Part shown: positions 33,244 to 45,166 of the stretch, one piece after another | How positions within the stretch are numbered: the first letter of the stretch is position 1 | Layout of the letters: every line of letters starts with the position of its first letter | Assembly (NCBI GenBank): GCA_039090855.1 | Contig: CM077022.1 | Location: forward strand, 74,238,971-74,302,970 | Origin: Macrothele yani | Lineage: Eukaryota > Arthropoda > Arachnida > Araneae > Macrothelidae | Direction: 5' to 3' | Length of the DNA: 64,000 bases | The notes under the pieces: generated by a model | The model's input: only the letters and a program-made list of their open reading frames with translations | Databases searched by the model: none | Told to the model about the DNA's origin: nothing | Translations under genes and position numbers: made by a program

Positions 33244-34146
33244 AGGTGAGAGGCTGTATGTTTTATTCTGCGGGATGTAATGTTTATTTATTAGTCTGCA
33301 CTTCACGTAAACATTACCTTCATACTATCGGTCGGTAGCATTGTAGCTTCGTAGTTTTAAGCACCGGATAGCTAGCACACAAAATACTTAGCCATACACT
33401 GAGCTAAATTGGGCGACATAACGGAAGGAAAAGAGTCGTATTCAACTTACGAAAATCACGGTCTTTATTTATTATCCAGGTACTTCAGTTCAATAAGGCA
33501 TAGAAGATAATCATCAGCAGATACATAACATAGTAAGCAGCTCCACGTACGCTAAAAGCCACAACTGAACCTGTATATCTTGAGGCAGAGCTTTAGCTAG
33601 CGGGAGGGCGGTTTCCCACCAAGAATGGTTATTCCAGGGGCCTAAATTCATGCTCTAGGTTCTAGGGGATGTAAAAAGTAGAAGTTGTAACTAATAAAAG
33701 GGAGTTACACCCTTTACCAGTATTTTCCTTTTAAAAAGTTTAGTTAGTGTCATGCAGTATTCCATGCAGCTAACCGGGGTACAGAGTAATATACACTATG
33801 AGGTGTGAACATCTCATATCCATGAAGGAAAGTTTCCGAAACAGTGAATGGAGGCATAAAAAGCAATATGGGGATATTCCAAACCTCCATGACCTTTCCG
33901 AACATGTCGTTGGGATGAAGAGCTAATTAATCATTTGTGCTCTGTCGCAGAACGTTCTCTGAGCGTTTAACCTTGAACGGAATTTTTCCAAGCTCTACCC
34001 CTAAAGCTTCTTCCTATTGTTACATTGACTATTCGATACACAATCGTTCTGCGTTGGTTTATTTTTCATTCTGCATTTCTGTGCAGTGTTGTGTTGCCGG
34101 CGTTCACATAACGTTTACGCTTTGATTGGCATTTACAACCCGTAGT
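33244..34146. other. Non-coding stretch
   Basis: Nothing recognised. Confidence 0.5.
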
Positions 34147-34272
34147 TCTTGGGTATTTACTTAGTTTTTATATTTTTAACAAAGTTACGTCAAAAACCTG
34201 AAGCGCGAGTTTTGAACGATTATAATAATTTCCTATAACGGCAATGTGTGAAAAAGTAAAAACCACGTATTA

Positions 34273-35834
34273 CACTGGTGTGGAAAAATTAAGGACGAAG
34301 AGGAGAAATTAGCATAACAGCGGAACGAGCAGACAGAACGGATCGAAAGACCACTCAGGAGATAGACTAGGGTCCGGTACGGTATGGCATGCGCATATAT
34401 GCAGCATGACGTGAGGGGGGAGTGTCGGAAGGGTATAAAGCACACGGGCGGTGTACGCTCAGCAATTCGGTGAAAGCTATTGCACGGTGTACATCGGTTT
34501 GAACGGCGTCGAAATGCTGCCACCGTGTGACGACATCTGAATGACTTTACCCGAGGTCGCGTCATTGGGAAGTTGGAAGAAGGTCGAAGTGGGACTAGTG
34601 TGGCCGAGGAGTTCGGGATCGCTCACAGCATCGTTTCACGAGCTTGGAGAGCATGTCAAACGACAGGAACAGCTGTCCGAGAGTTTAGCAGTGGTCGTCC
34701 ACGAGCAACCACGGCGGCGGACGACCGGTATATTGTCCTACAAGCGAGAGGAGACAGACTGCAGACAGCGGGAGAAATCGCAAGGCACATGCAACAGAAA
34801 ACTGAACGTCCGCTATCGCATTTTACCGTGGCCAGGTGGCTGCACAAAGGTCGTCTATTTGCACGACGACCAGCACGGTGTGTGCCATTAATGCCTGCTC
34901 ATCGGAGACGGCGGTTGGTTTCTGTGGTGCCAGGAACACAAGAACTGGACACATCAGCAATGGAGTCGAGTTCTCTTTCCGGATAAGAGCTGATTTATTC
35001 TGACGAGCGATTCTGGACGTATACACATCTGTAGAGAGCAGGGAACACGCAATGACACCTCCAGCATCATCGAAAGGGACCGGTTTGGAGGTGGTGGAGT
35101 TCTCGTTTGGGGCGGTATCATGCTTGGTAGCCGTACTGACCTCCACATCTCCCAAGGAGGTTCAGTCACTGGTGTCCGCTATTGTACCGAGGTTCTCCTG
35201 CCTCACGTGCGTCTGTTTAGAGGTGCTGTGGGTCCTGAGTTCTTCTTCATGGACGACGATGCTACACCTCATCGTACAGTGGCTGTCGCAGAGCTGTTGG
35301 AGAGTGAAGATATTCAACGCATGGATTGGCCTGCGAGGTCCCCGGACCTAAATCCAATCGAACACGTGTGGGACCTTCTCGGGAGACGCTTGGGAGACGT
35401 CACCAGCCGCCAGCAACGATTCTCGGGAGACGTCACCAGCCGCCAGCAACGATTCCGCAGCTGCGATTGACGCTACAAGAGAAATAGGTCGCGATGCCTC
35501 AACAGCTCCTTGGCAACCTAGCCCTCAGCATGGACAGACGTTGTAAATCCTGCAACGCAGTCAGGGGTGATCATATCCCTTACTAAAGACTGGATTTTTC
35601 TTGGCAGCCGCCTGTCACATGGACGTTTCTGTCTTCTGTCCAGTTGTGCTCGAAGCTACCTTTTCAATAAAGTGCCTTTGTATCCTTTGGATTTCTTGTT
35701 TGGACGGTTTTGCTCACTTGTCTCATATTCTTACATCTTGGGGATCTTATGGTATGATTTGAGTCGATGTGAAGCACTTCTGCACGACGTTACATTTGAA
35801 AAACCGTCTCGTCCTTAATTTTTGCACGCCAGTG
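34273..35834 (+). mobile_element. Tc1-type element inserted in repeat R1
   Basis: TIRs CACTGGTGTGGAAAAATTAA (GGACGA) and CACTGGCGTGCAAAAATTAA (GGACGA) are flanked by TA (34271-34272, 35835-35836). The empty site CGTATTATTTGAG is preserved at about 26970. Length 1562 bp. Confidence 0.95.
34528..35586 (+). pseudogene. Tc1-type transposase, frameshifted
   Basis: HLNDFTRGRVIGKLEEGRSG leads the first HTH, followed by SSGRPRATTAADDRYIVLQA (GRPR linker). The second HTH ends HKGRLFARRPARCVPLMPAH. After frame breaks come VLFPDKS with a stop (D1), GPEFFFMDDDATPHRT (D2) and WPARSPDLNPIEHVWDLLGR (E). A 33-bp segment (AGACGTCACCAGCCGCCAGC...) is tandemly doubled at about 35396-35454. It ends near RGDHIPY with TAA at 35586. 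Same family as the open gene at 42805. Confidence 0.9.
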
Positions 35835-35854
35835 TATTTGAGCGGAACTAGAAG

Positions 35855-35950
35855 GGGCGTAATTTTGATCTAGAGGGGGCGTAATTTTGATCTAGAGGGT
35901 GCGTAATTTTGATCTAGATGGGGCGTAATTTTGATCTAGATGGGGCGTGA
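35855..35950 (+). repeat. 22-bp tandem array, ~4 copies
   Basis: GCGTAATTTTGATCTAGA(G/T)G starts at 35857, 35879, 35901, 35923 and 35945 (last one diverged). The R1 copy at 27000 has about two units. Confidence 0.92.
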
Positions 35951-35995
35951 TTTTAATTCCCGCCCTCCCAGATAAGAAAAGGTTGCCACGGTCCT

Positions 35996-36897
35996 GTCTT
36001 GACGCTGTAAAATCTCAGAACAACTACAACTCCTTTACATATAGCTGGTTGTGAAAATGCAACGTGACGCAGCGTTAACCTATCCACACCACACCAAACT
36101 TTTTAAATTCGTTGATCTTTTTTTCCGTGATAAATGTGACGAACATCTTTACAGACGTCAGAACAAAGTACCACTGTAAAACAAAAAAAGCTTGACGATC
36201 AGGGGAGAGGTGACTCACAGCACATGTGTAGCAGGTTCTAAGATCAACCTGTGCCAAACCGCTTTCTGCTGTGTCTCACGATTCCGAACTTATGCAACCA
36301 GTCTGGATACTTTCTGATTACACCTCGTATATATACTTTTTTTCTTGAGTTAGCACATAAGGTCCATCGGCTCAGAATATGGCGGCCCAACGAGAGTTCT
36401 CCTAGTATCCCGGGGGCCCAGTCCGCGCCTGCTAGTCAGGTGTAAACCTCATCTGTGGGAGGAATTCCTACGAGAAATGGCATGTCTTTGTGGATACATT
36501 CCGTTAACTGCTGAGACAGTTCTGTTCAGTAAAGAATTTTTGTTTCTCCAAAGGATGATCTGCGTTACTTGCAATATGTGGCGTTGGATGAAGTTTTGAA
36601 ACAGGTCGGGGTTTCCGAATAAAGACCGTGCAGATCTCTACTGCAATATCTCCTTCATAAACCTTTTCACGACCTTAATGGTAATGTCCATGAACTCCTC
36701 CTACATGAACGTTTCGGATCATCTTATTCAATGTTGTCTTTAGTATTCATTTGTGATATATCGCAATTTTATATTTTCCTTGATCACTTTTGGAGAATTT
36801 CATAGTTTATTAGCCACTTTTAGGGATTTTTTATGCGTTAGAGTTGCTTATTATCTGTACTGTTGGAAGTTTTCAACCGGACTTCATTCTTTTAATA
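35996..36897. other. Non-coding stretch
   Basis: No gene recognised. Confidence 0.5.
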
Positions 36898-38171
36898 CGA
36901 GGAGCATTTCAAACGTTTTGCACACTGTGGGTTGTTATCTCTTAAAAAACGAATTTATTTCACAACATACCTGTACAGGCCTTCGAAGTAATATCTATGT
37001 TTCTTTATGACAGCGGCCCAACGTTTGGGCAAGTCTTGTATTCCAGTCAGGACACCTCCATTATTGAGGCGTCGGATTACTCGGGCCACCTCATTAAAAA
37101 CATCCTGAATCGTTTCCAGCGGAGTGGCTTCTTCAGTTTTGGGAGCAAGTCATAGTCTGGTCGACTCATATCAGGACTGCATGGCGCGTGGGGAAGCAAT
37201 CCCCATCCACACTTTTCCAGAATGTCTCTTATTGTACGGGTAACACGCAGCCTCGCGTTGTCGTGCAGAATGATGAAAACAGCTTCGAGCATGTCTGGCC
37301 TTATTTGGCGAATGTTCGGGTGCAAAACATTTTGCAGAAACCTTCTGTAGTATTTCGCTGTTACAGTGGTCCCCTCGGGCACTTTGTCTGTTGCTATCAC
37401 TCCAACCTTGTCATAGGCCATAATCATCATGAGCTTAACCTTCCATTGTTGGCGGCGGAATTTTTTCTGGCGAGGTGATTCTGGATGTTTTCAATGAGCG
37501 GGCTGAGATTTCAGTTCTGGTTCAATCTCATATTCAGGTTTCGTCTATAGCAACAATTCTGTACAAAAACTGCTCGCCTTCTGTCTCGTACCGCTGAAGC
37601 AATTTTTCTGCAATCCCTTTGCAAACTGCTTGCTGCTCTTCACTCAGATTATGGCAGCCACTTTCTCTTCTGTAATTTTTCAGTGAGGGTTCTGAGAACT
37701 GAAGGGGTAGGCATGTTTGCTTCATACGCAATCTCTTCACATGTTTTCCGTCGATCTTCTTCCAAAATGCTGTTGACAATAACCACAGGAGTGCCATCCG
37801 TTGCATCTGATGGCCGGCCGCTTCTTGGGTCGTCTTCGATGCTTTCCCGACCTTTGCGGGAACGAGAAGTCCACCGTGACATTTTGCTACGATCCACTAT
37901 ACTAACCACATAAACATCACCCAAAGCTTTATGAATGTTGGTAGGGGATTTTCCTCGCATTTTAATGTAGGATCGCAGGACGTTACGCGTGATCTGACCT
38001 GACTCACTTTCTTCCTCCATTTCTAGGGAGAAATTTTCGGAACACGAACAAATTAGCCAGCAAACGTAGACACACTGAAGTCTGACTCACAACTGGCGCA
38101 ACGATTGGAGCGATTGCATCATCCTACGGCCGGCGCCTGCACAGCGTGCAAAACTTTTGAAATGACCTACG
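36898..38171 (-). mobile_element. Mariner-type element, full length
   Basis: The ends CGAGGAGCATTTCAAACGTT (TTGCAC) and CGTAGGTCATTTCAAAAGTT (TTGCAC) are flanked by TA (36896-36897, 38172-38173). Length 1274 bp. Confidence 0.9.
36955..38020 (-). pseudogene. Mariner-type transposase, frameshifted
   Basis: It starts MEEESESGQITRNVLRSYIK and includes an HTH with KMSRWTSRSRKGRESIEDDP and PTPSVLRTLTEKLQKRKW. The D1 region is broken (FLYRIVAIDET). It resumes with MMIMAYDKVGVIATDKVPEG, FIILHDNARLRVTRTIRDIL (D2) and LPHAPCSPDMSRPDYDLLPK (D3). The C-terminus is LTGIQDLPKRWAAVIKK then FEGL. At least two frame breaks. Confidence 0.9.
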
Positions 38172-38173
38172 TA

Positions 38174-38611
38174 GTAAGACATCCTGTTAATATCTCTAAC
38201 CGATTTTGATAGCAACTTAGAATTCTCATTAACGATTTACAGTTGTGATGTTATACAGATCAATATCATATGAGGTTATACTTTTCGCCTGTTCCACACG
38301 CACGGACCAGATTTTGTGGAACATATGTGTTTTAATGAGAAATACAGTATCATTACATAAGCCACAATGGATGTGTGCCGACTGTAATACAGCTTCGATA
38401 CCAGTTATTCTGGAGAATCTGCACGTCCATCCAAGCCTTGCTGAGAAGATGGCCATTATTTAAAAGCAAAAGACGTACAGAAGATTAATCACCTCGTAAG
38501 TCTTATTTTTCTTGTTTACCTAGTCTATGTTATATTATATGACTGCCCAACATGGAAACTTAATTTTTATTATGATTGTGTGCGGTGATATGGGCTTAGG
38601 TAAAGCTTTAT
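38174..38611. other. Non-coding stretch
   Basis: Nothing recognised. Confidence 0.5.
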
Positions 38612-38830
38612 TAACTACGAGAGTCACTCAGAAAGTTTTACCTTACATATATTCTTCTCAGAAAATTATCGAAAAGATCTGCAATTCGGTCAGCAGGTAG
38701 ATACTAGTAGACACCAGTTTTGCACATAGTCTCCATGCCTGTCTACGGCCCTACGCCACCTGAAAATATAGTCTCGACCACAGAAGATCTCAGGAGTATG
38801 CCGGAACACTTTTTCATCTCTCGATAAAAC
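38612..38830 (-). pseudogene. Mariner-like C-terminal relic (tentative)
   Basis: The terminal-repeat-like CTACGAGAGTCACTCAGAAA is followed on the reverse strand by frames reading YIFRWRRAVDRHGDYVQN, similar to the mariner C-terminal (W-x-KCV-x-x-NGDYVE). No other end was found. Confidence 0.5.
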
Positions 38831-39130
38831 CGTCCTATCTCTAGCTGAGTCTTTCATCGCCAATCAAAGCTTACTTTGTCGAAAGGTCATCTCCAGCTTC
38901 CTCATAGCGTTCCAGCTGATTCAGAAAAAATTCCCTTCTGAACTTTGAGTTCTAAGATCAAACATCTTCGAACTAAGCATAAACACATTTTTGACTAATC
39001 CAGTTATTGAGCTAACCTCTCTTCCAATATTTCCAAGTTGCAGCAGAAATTCTCTTCAAAATGAGGCATATCAGTTTTGTTGTACCCTTTTCGGCAATCC
39101 TCCCTCGTGCCTGAAACTAACGACACAATA

Positions 39131-39892
39131 CACTGAGTGATCACTGAATTACGACCACCTATCTAATACTTCGCAGGTCCTCCTTGCGTCCTCAGTACAA
39201 CAGCTATCCGACGTGGCATCGATTCAACATACACTGAGTGATCTCTGAATTATGACCACCTACCTAATACTTTGTAGGTCCTCCTTTCGCCCTCAGTACA
39301 GCAGCTATCCGACGTGGCATCGATTCAACATACACTGAGTGATCGCTGAATTATGACCACCTACCTAATACTTCGTAGGTCCTCCTTTCGCCCTCAGCAC
39401 AGCAGCTATCCGACGTGGCATCGATTCAACATATACTGAGTGATCACTGAATTAGGACCACCTACCTAATACTTCGTAGGTCCTCCTTTCGCCCTCAGCA
39501 CAGCAGCTATCCGACGTGGCATCGATTCAACATACACTGAGTGATCGCTGAATTATGACCACCTACCTAATACTTCGTAGGTCCTCCTTTCGCCCTCAGC
39601 ACAGCAGCTATCCGACGTGGCATCGATTCAACATATACTGAGTGATCACTGAATTAGGACCACCTACCTAATACTTCGTAGGTCCTCCTTTCGCCCTCAG
39701 CACAGCAGCTATCCGACGTGGCATCGATTCAACATACACTGAGTGATCACTGAATTAGGACCACCTACCTTATACTTCGTAGGTCCTCCTTTCGCCCTCA
39801 GCACAGCAGCTATCCGACGTGGCATCGATTCAACATACACTGAGTGACCATTGAATTAGGACCACCTACCTAATACTTCGTAGGTCCTCCTA
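39131..39892 (-). repeat. 101-bp tandem array built from a Tc1 3' end
   Basis: CACTGAGTGAT (or TACTGAGTGAT) starts at 39131, 39232, 39333, 39434, 39535, 39636, 39737 and 39838, an exact 101-bp period. On the reverse strand each unit encodes VESMPRRIAAVLRAKGGPTK then Y and stop, plus the inverted-repeat end (TAGGTGGTCATAATTCAGTG). Units 3-4 and 5-6 share variant combinations (GATCGCTGAATTATG then GATCACTGAATTAGG), a higher-order 202-bp period. Confidence 0.95.
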
Positions 39893-40999
39893 GCGTGGTG
39901 TCCACGTGTATAGCAAAATCATTATCGTTCTCAAAAAGAATAAAACCGGAATATTCGCTCTTTCTCGTTCGATAATTTTACCTGTGAAAACACAACCCTT
40001 CTGTGCGGGTGGCGCAGCTCGAACGCACATCCTTCTGATCCGGAGCCAATGTTTTCTCATTTAACATCCGCCGGCGTAGATTAAATGAGAAAGCATTCGG
40101 CTCCGAAGCAAAAGAATGTGGCTTCGGGTCCAGCCACCGGTAAATTTGGGTTTCACACTGTCGCCCGAACATAAAAATGCGTCTAGAAACATGGGTCATT
40201 CTATCGCCCAAGTCGTAAGTGTAACCTCAATGTTTGTCAGGAGTGAACTTAGGTAATGATTTTGAATATAGTGAATTTGAATCATCTTTCCTTTCCATAG
40301 CGTTTTTTCGTCATTTCGATGCAGCTGGCCAGTGGGCATTGCCCTCGCTTCTTAGCCGTCCTAGCCGAGGGAAGGTTAGATTTAGGGGTTTAGTTGCTGT
40401 GCGAGCGAGGAACTGGGTAATGATCTCGGAGGGGTGAGAGGAAGGCAATTAAGGAATGTCCGCACCTTCTAGGGAAAAAGGGACACTTTTTAGTGCTTCT
40501 TAGCCGAGGACTTCACTGTTCTGGAGGATTCAGTTGGAAGACAGAGAGCGAAAAAGGTGTGGAGATTTCTCTCCGGAGTGTGAAACGGAGATAATGCTGA
40601 TCACTAAGGGAGAATGGAAAAATAGGAAAGCGAATACTGGTAACGAGAGAAGGAAATCAACGTCTTAATAATATAGGGGATGAATGGAAATCGAGACAAA
40701 ACTTGAGACCTTCCATATATCAACTGAATAAATACATTCCTCACTGCAAGAGTGTGTTATAACTTTAGTTGATATTTTATTTATATTTTATTTATCTGCT
40801 CCAGTCAGGTTAAATACGGGTTAAACACCCGAAACAAAAAACTCTCTGCAAGCGAAGCATCGACGAACCCTTCACACAGGGTGCTGAAATATAATTCAGT
40901 ACCAAGTCCTGTAACATAAGAACCCTAGGGTTCCCGAGGGCAACCGTATCTAGAATGTACTGCGAGTCTACCATCAACGGACGTACCAGCGCCCAGAGA
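39893..40999. other. Non-coding stretch with one imperfect hairpin
   Basis: An inverted repeat lies at about 40037-40107 (CGGAGCCAATGTTTTCTCAT versus its mirror, a few mismatches). Otherwise no feature. Confidence 0.55.
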
Positions 41000-41911
41000 G
41001 CAAGAAGTAGCCATCCACACGCCATTGATGACCGGCGTCGATGTAGATTACCCAGGCTTGTACAAACAGACCGCTTGGCAACGACGGCGTGAATGACATC
41101 CAGGTTAAATGTCGGAGGCCCAAGCAGCGTAAGAGCACGAACGGTACTGGGCATGCTGCATACCCTAGTATACGGGAGCCGACGCCCTACTCGTGTACAA
41201 CTGTTGACTGCTCGTCATCGGATATTACGCCTTGCATGGTGCCGGGAACATCAAAACTGGACCGCTGCTGAGTGGTGCCGTGTCGTGTGGTCCGACGAAT
41301 CCCGATTTCAGCTGTACCGAGCTGACGGGACGGTGCGGGTGTGGCGTCGACAGCATGAGAACCTTGCCCCGTCGTGGCAGGTCGCCCCTGTTCAAGGCGG
41401 TGGTGGCGCTGTGTTAGTTTGGGGAGCCTTCTCATGGAACACATTAGGTCCCGCAGTGTGTCTGGACAGGTCCTTAACCGCTGCTCGCTACCAGCATGTG
41501 CTTGCTGTTCACCTACACGCCTTCGTAGCCTTCGCGAATCCTGGGGCCGGTTGTCTGTTTCAGAAGGACAATGCGCCCCCCCCCCCGTTCCAAAAACACT
41601 TACGCATGTCTCGAGGAACACTTATCTGAGTTTGGAACCATCCAGTGGTCCCCCTAAGGTCCCCCGAATTTAAACCCTGCTATTGCTCACTGGAGTGACG
41701 TGCAACGGAACACCAGATCAATGGATTCTGGACCAACGTCTCGGGCGGAGTTGTGGACAATGCTGCAACAGGCATGGCTCGCATTACCTTCGGAATGCTA
41801 GCCATGGAAAATCATCAATAAAACCATGAAACCCTCCGCCATCTAGTGGAGTCCATACCTCTGCGTGTAATGGTTGTTATTCTTGCTAGAGGAAGACCAA
41901 CACGCTATTAG
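41000..41911 (+). pseudogene. Tc1-type transposase, 5' truncated
   Basis: From IDDRRRCRLPRLVQTDR (second HTH) it continues after a stop through YGSRRPTRVQLLTARHRILR to VVWSDESRFQLYRADGTVRV (D1), VQGGGGAVLVWGAFSW and LFQKDNAPPPPFQKH (D2, with a C-run slippage-like PPPP). After a stop and frame breaks the end VESIPLRVMVVILARGRPTR then Y and stop at 41911 is typical. The E block is degraded (LRSPEFKPCYC). Confidence 0.88.
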
Positions 41912-42544
41912 GTAGGTATCTCTAATGTTTTGTCCATTAAGTATATATGACAACAAGGTAATTCTTCTTAGTATAATTTTTTATTCCATAATATTTGAAG
42001 AAAAGTGGGGACAAAAAGCGGATTATGATTTCCATTCATTGTTTCAAATAAATTTGCATTGATAATCATCGACGTCGAGAAATTCATATATCTCAAATCA
42101 CATACGTCAGTCAAAAAGGTTAACGTAAATAACTGTGTTCAAATCTAAGGGTTTTGAAGGAATTTTTAGGTGAGCCACAGCAATTTCCATTAATACTCAA
42201 TTGCACTTTAACAATAAGCACAGTTCGCATGAAATTCTTCCTGTTGATTTTTTACTAAATTTATTTTGTAAATTTTTATTTGAAACACTTTTGTTAAACA
42301 CTTCCATCTTACTTTAAATAAATGGCCGATACTGATCAACTCGCTTTAAGTTGAATCAAGTTAAATAATTTAAGAATAGAAACACTTAAATAAAATGTTT
42401 GTTTGTCATCTCATTAATAAATGTTCATATTTTCTTTAAATTTTTCTGCTTTTCCTTGAAGGATTTTATTTAACTCTTGATGAAAAAAAATATGAAATTG
42501 ATGGTGTAAGTTAAAAACTAAGAAAAGATTTGCAACGGTAACTA
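41912..42544. other. Non-coding stretch
   Basis: AT-rich. TATTAGGTAGGTATCTCTAA just after the stop may be the 3' end of the preceding Tc1, but no mate was found. Confidence 0.5.
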
Positions 42545-44094
42545 CACTGCCGGACAATTGCTAAGGACGGATGACAATAGCAACGATAGCAATCATAAAA
42601 TGGAAGGCAGGAAAATGTGGAAATTAGCATAAGTGCGGGATACAGTAAGACGTGTTGTGCGTATGCAAATTTTGGATTGCCGAACTTGTTCGTGACGTCA
42701 TAGCGCTGATAAGAGATATAAAGGATTTGACGCGTATTGACCGTTGTTGTTCAAACGCAAAGTTGAAAGGGAAAGAATCAATTGACGAACTTGCAATTTT
42801 CAGTATGTCTTCCCGACATCACCTAGATGATTTTACGCGTGGCCGTATTATTGGCAAGATTGAAAAAGGGCGAAAAATAACAGATGTTGCCAGGGAGTTC
42901 GACGTCAGCCACAGTGTTGTTTCAAGGCTTTGGAAATCCTTTCAAACAAATGGAGAGTGTAGCAAACGTCACGGGGGAGGTCGTGTTCGCAGTACGAAAC
43001 CTGCAGAAGATCGGTACATAGTGCTATCAACAAAAAGACACCGGCGCAGCACAGCTAGTGAGGTAGCAAATCAGTTTATGGCTACTACTGACAAGCGGAT
43101 CTCCCGAAAAACTGTCGCCAGACGTTTGCATGAAAGAGGACTATACGCCCGCCGTCCTGTTGTGTGCATCCCATTGTCCAGACGTCACCGTACCGCCCGT
43201 TTGCAATGGTGCCATCAACATCGCAATTGGACTGATAACGACTGGCCTGCTGTCCTCTTCTCAGATGAGAGTAGATACAGTCTATCGTCTGATTGCCGAC
43301 GACAACTGATCTGGCGTGATAGTGGTACAGCATATTGTACAGCAAACATACAGGAAAGGGACCGATATCCGACATGTAGTGTCGTGGTATGGGCTGGCAT
43401 CATGATCAATGGCCGTACGTCCCTCTATGTGCTTCCAACTGGGACTATGACGGGCCAACGATACATTAATGATGTTCTGCTACCTCATGTTCGCATGTTC
43501 CGTGGTGCTGTCGGTGATAGATTCATTTTCATGGACGACAACGCAACATGTCATCGAACAGTCGCTGTCCAGGAGTGTCTTGAGAGCGAGGATATTCAAC
43601 ACCTCGTATGGCCAGCACGTTCTCCAGATCTGAATCCCATTGAAAATGTGTGGCATGCTTTGGGGAGGAGTCTTGCTGGTCGACAATGCCCTCCAATAAA
43701 CAAGGACACCCTCATACGTGCACTGACAGAGGAATGGGATAAATTACCCCGACAGCTGTTTGATAATGTTGTGCAAAGCATGACACGACGTGTGGAATCT
43801 TGCATCGCCCTCCATGGTTGCCATATCCCGTATTGACATCTTACGCCGGAACGCCTGCGGACGGTAATTGCATTTTTTTCACGTTTACGTATTCTGCACA
43901 AAATGGCCTGTTTGTCCCTTGAGCACGTTCCAAAGCCTTCTGGATTTCAGAGCACAATAAATTGTCTTTCTTGTAATGTCCTGGCATTCTGACATTATTT
44001 TATTTCACTTGGCATCCAACCACACTTACTTTTTATGCGCTATATAGCCGTTTATGATCCGTCCTTAGCAATTGTCCAGCAGTGTATGTTCATA
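42545..44094 (+). mobile_element. Tc1-type element with an open transposase gene
   Basis: TIRs CACTGCCGGACAATTGCTAA (GGACGGAT) and CACTGCTGGACAATTGCTAA (GGACGGAT) are flanked by TA (42543-42544, 44095-44096). Length 1550 bp. It is the best preserved DNA transposon in the window. Confidence 0.96.
42805..43836 (+). CDS. Tc1-type DD34E transposase, full-length open frame
   Basis: From the chosen start the protein is 343 aa, the normal Tc1 length; the frame stays open 51 codons further upstream (to 42652), but MSSRHHLDDFTRGRIIGKIE aligns with the family N-terminus. First HTH about residues 8-47 (DVSHSVVSRLWKSF), a GGGRVR linker at 57-62 (GRPR-like), second HTH about 67-115. Catalytic residues are all present: D154 (LFSDESRY), D245 (FMDDNATCH) and E280 (SPDLNPIENVW), with exactly 34 residues between D245 and E280. 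The end is CIALHGCHIPY. The family catalyses cut-and-paste transposition into TA. It could be active or a very recent loss. Confidence 0.95.
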   Translation: MSSRHHLDDFTRGRIIGKIEKGRKITDVAREFDVSHSVVSRLWKSFQTNGECSKRHGGGRVRSTKPAEDRYIVLSTKRHRRSTASEVANQFMATTDKRISRKTVARRLHERGLYARRPVVCIPLSRRHRTARLQWCHQHRNWTDNDWPAVLFSDESRYSLSSDCRRQLIWRDSGTAYCTANIQERDRYPTCSVVVWAGIMINGRTSLYVLPTGTMTGQRYINDVLLPHVRMFRGAVGDRFIFMDDNATCHRTVAVQECLESEDIQHLVWPARSPDLNPIENVWHALGRSLAGRQCPPINKDTLIRALTEEWDKLPRQLFDNVVQSMTRRVESCIALHGCHIPY

Positions 44095-44096
44095 AT

Positions 44097-44697
44097 CGAC
44101 AGACTCCAAAAATATATTTATCTTATTTATTCTTGACTAAACATACAACTAAAACGCTAATGAAAGTTGACTGATAATACTAAACATAAAACGAATGAGT
44201 TATTAATCAACAACGAACTTTGCTTTCTATTTAGTCTGTTTTAAACAGTCTTACCATAAATTTAATATCGCTTTGGCTTTAACACAAGAACAGTTTATTC
44301 CAACGAGAATCCTTTTAGGTGATCATAATACATGTACACTTTTAGAGCACTTTTTGTAAGAACAACAAAAACAGCGTGTTCACACACATCGAAGCGACGC
44401 CATCTCCTCTGTGTCCAGGGTCGTGATCCCATAATTCTCTGCAACGAACCGCTGGCTGGCTGTTTGGCTTCCACGCAACTGAAACTCACAAACGTAAACT
44501 TGCAGCAGGTGTTTGACGAAAATAAAAGAAACGAGCAAAGGACGCTAACATCCAACAGATATAATGGCTAAAACATTTGAAATGCAGTTTGCTAGTGTGC
44601 GTGATAATGATAAAGTCCGTGGTGAATTTCAAACAATAATAAGATAAAGAAAGCTAGCGCGTTATTTTAAATACAGCAGACTGTGAATACTCAAGAT
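44097..44697. other. Non-coding stretch
   Basis: Nothing recognised. Confidence 0.5.
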
Positions 44698-44985
44698 ACG
44701 CATATAGCATATTAAATACGTTTGTTTTTGTGGTGTAATAAGCACAAAGATTCACCAAGCTTTCGCTCTCCGCAGGGAGGCTTTTGCAAGACAATGACAG
44801 ACATAGAAATGCAGGGATGCATTTTATGTTTATGTATTTTATTTTTTGTATTTATGTATTTTATGCATTTTTATGTCTACCATTGCCTTGAAAGAGCCTC
44901 CCAGTGGAGTTCGAAAGCATGGCGAATCTTTGTGCTTATTACTCCACAACAATAAACGGATTTAATACGCTGTATACGTTTCTTG
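44698..44985. mobile_element. Foldback element, relative of 21969-22204
   Basis: Arms 44698-44800 and 44880-44985 share TTAAAT(A/C)CGTTT, AATAAGCACAAAGATTC and GGGAGGCT in inverted orientation. The loop contains TTTATGTATTTTATG repeats. The CAAAGATTC(A/G)CCAAGCTTTC block is shared with the 21969 copy. Confidence 0.8.
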
Positions 44986-45166
44986 AGAAAGTTAGCTCTA
45001 TTGCAAACGAAATAAAATTTAGGTGCATGAAGTTACATAAAAACATTATTTGGATTTCAACTTTGCTTATGATTTTTCTTTTTTTTTTTTATCATGTGGT
45101 GTCCGATTATTATCGTTTAATTGTTGGTTCGTTTTCATCTTTTTGGTTGATCCGTTTGTTTCGTGT

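Larger units (their letters stand above)
34147..35995. repeat. Dispersed repeat R1, copy interrupted by a Tc1 element
   Basis: Left part 34147-34272 and right part 35835-35995 together match the uninterrupted copy at 26863-27075. The right part contains a 22-bp tandem array. Confidence 0.85.

Noticed and set aside
39131..39892. CRISPR-like array
   Set aside because: There are no variable spacers; the 101-bp units are nearly identical throughout and encode a transposase end, in a eukaryotic context.
39960..40210. Possible further TRIM copy (CGCCC-GAAC word and a tRNA-like segment)
   Set aside because: No terminal repeats, no purine tract and no LTR end motifs around it; one short match is not enough.
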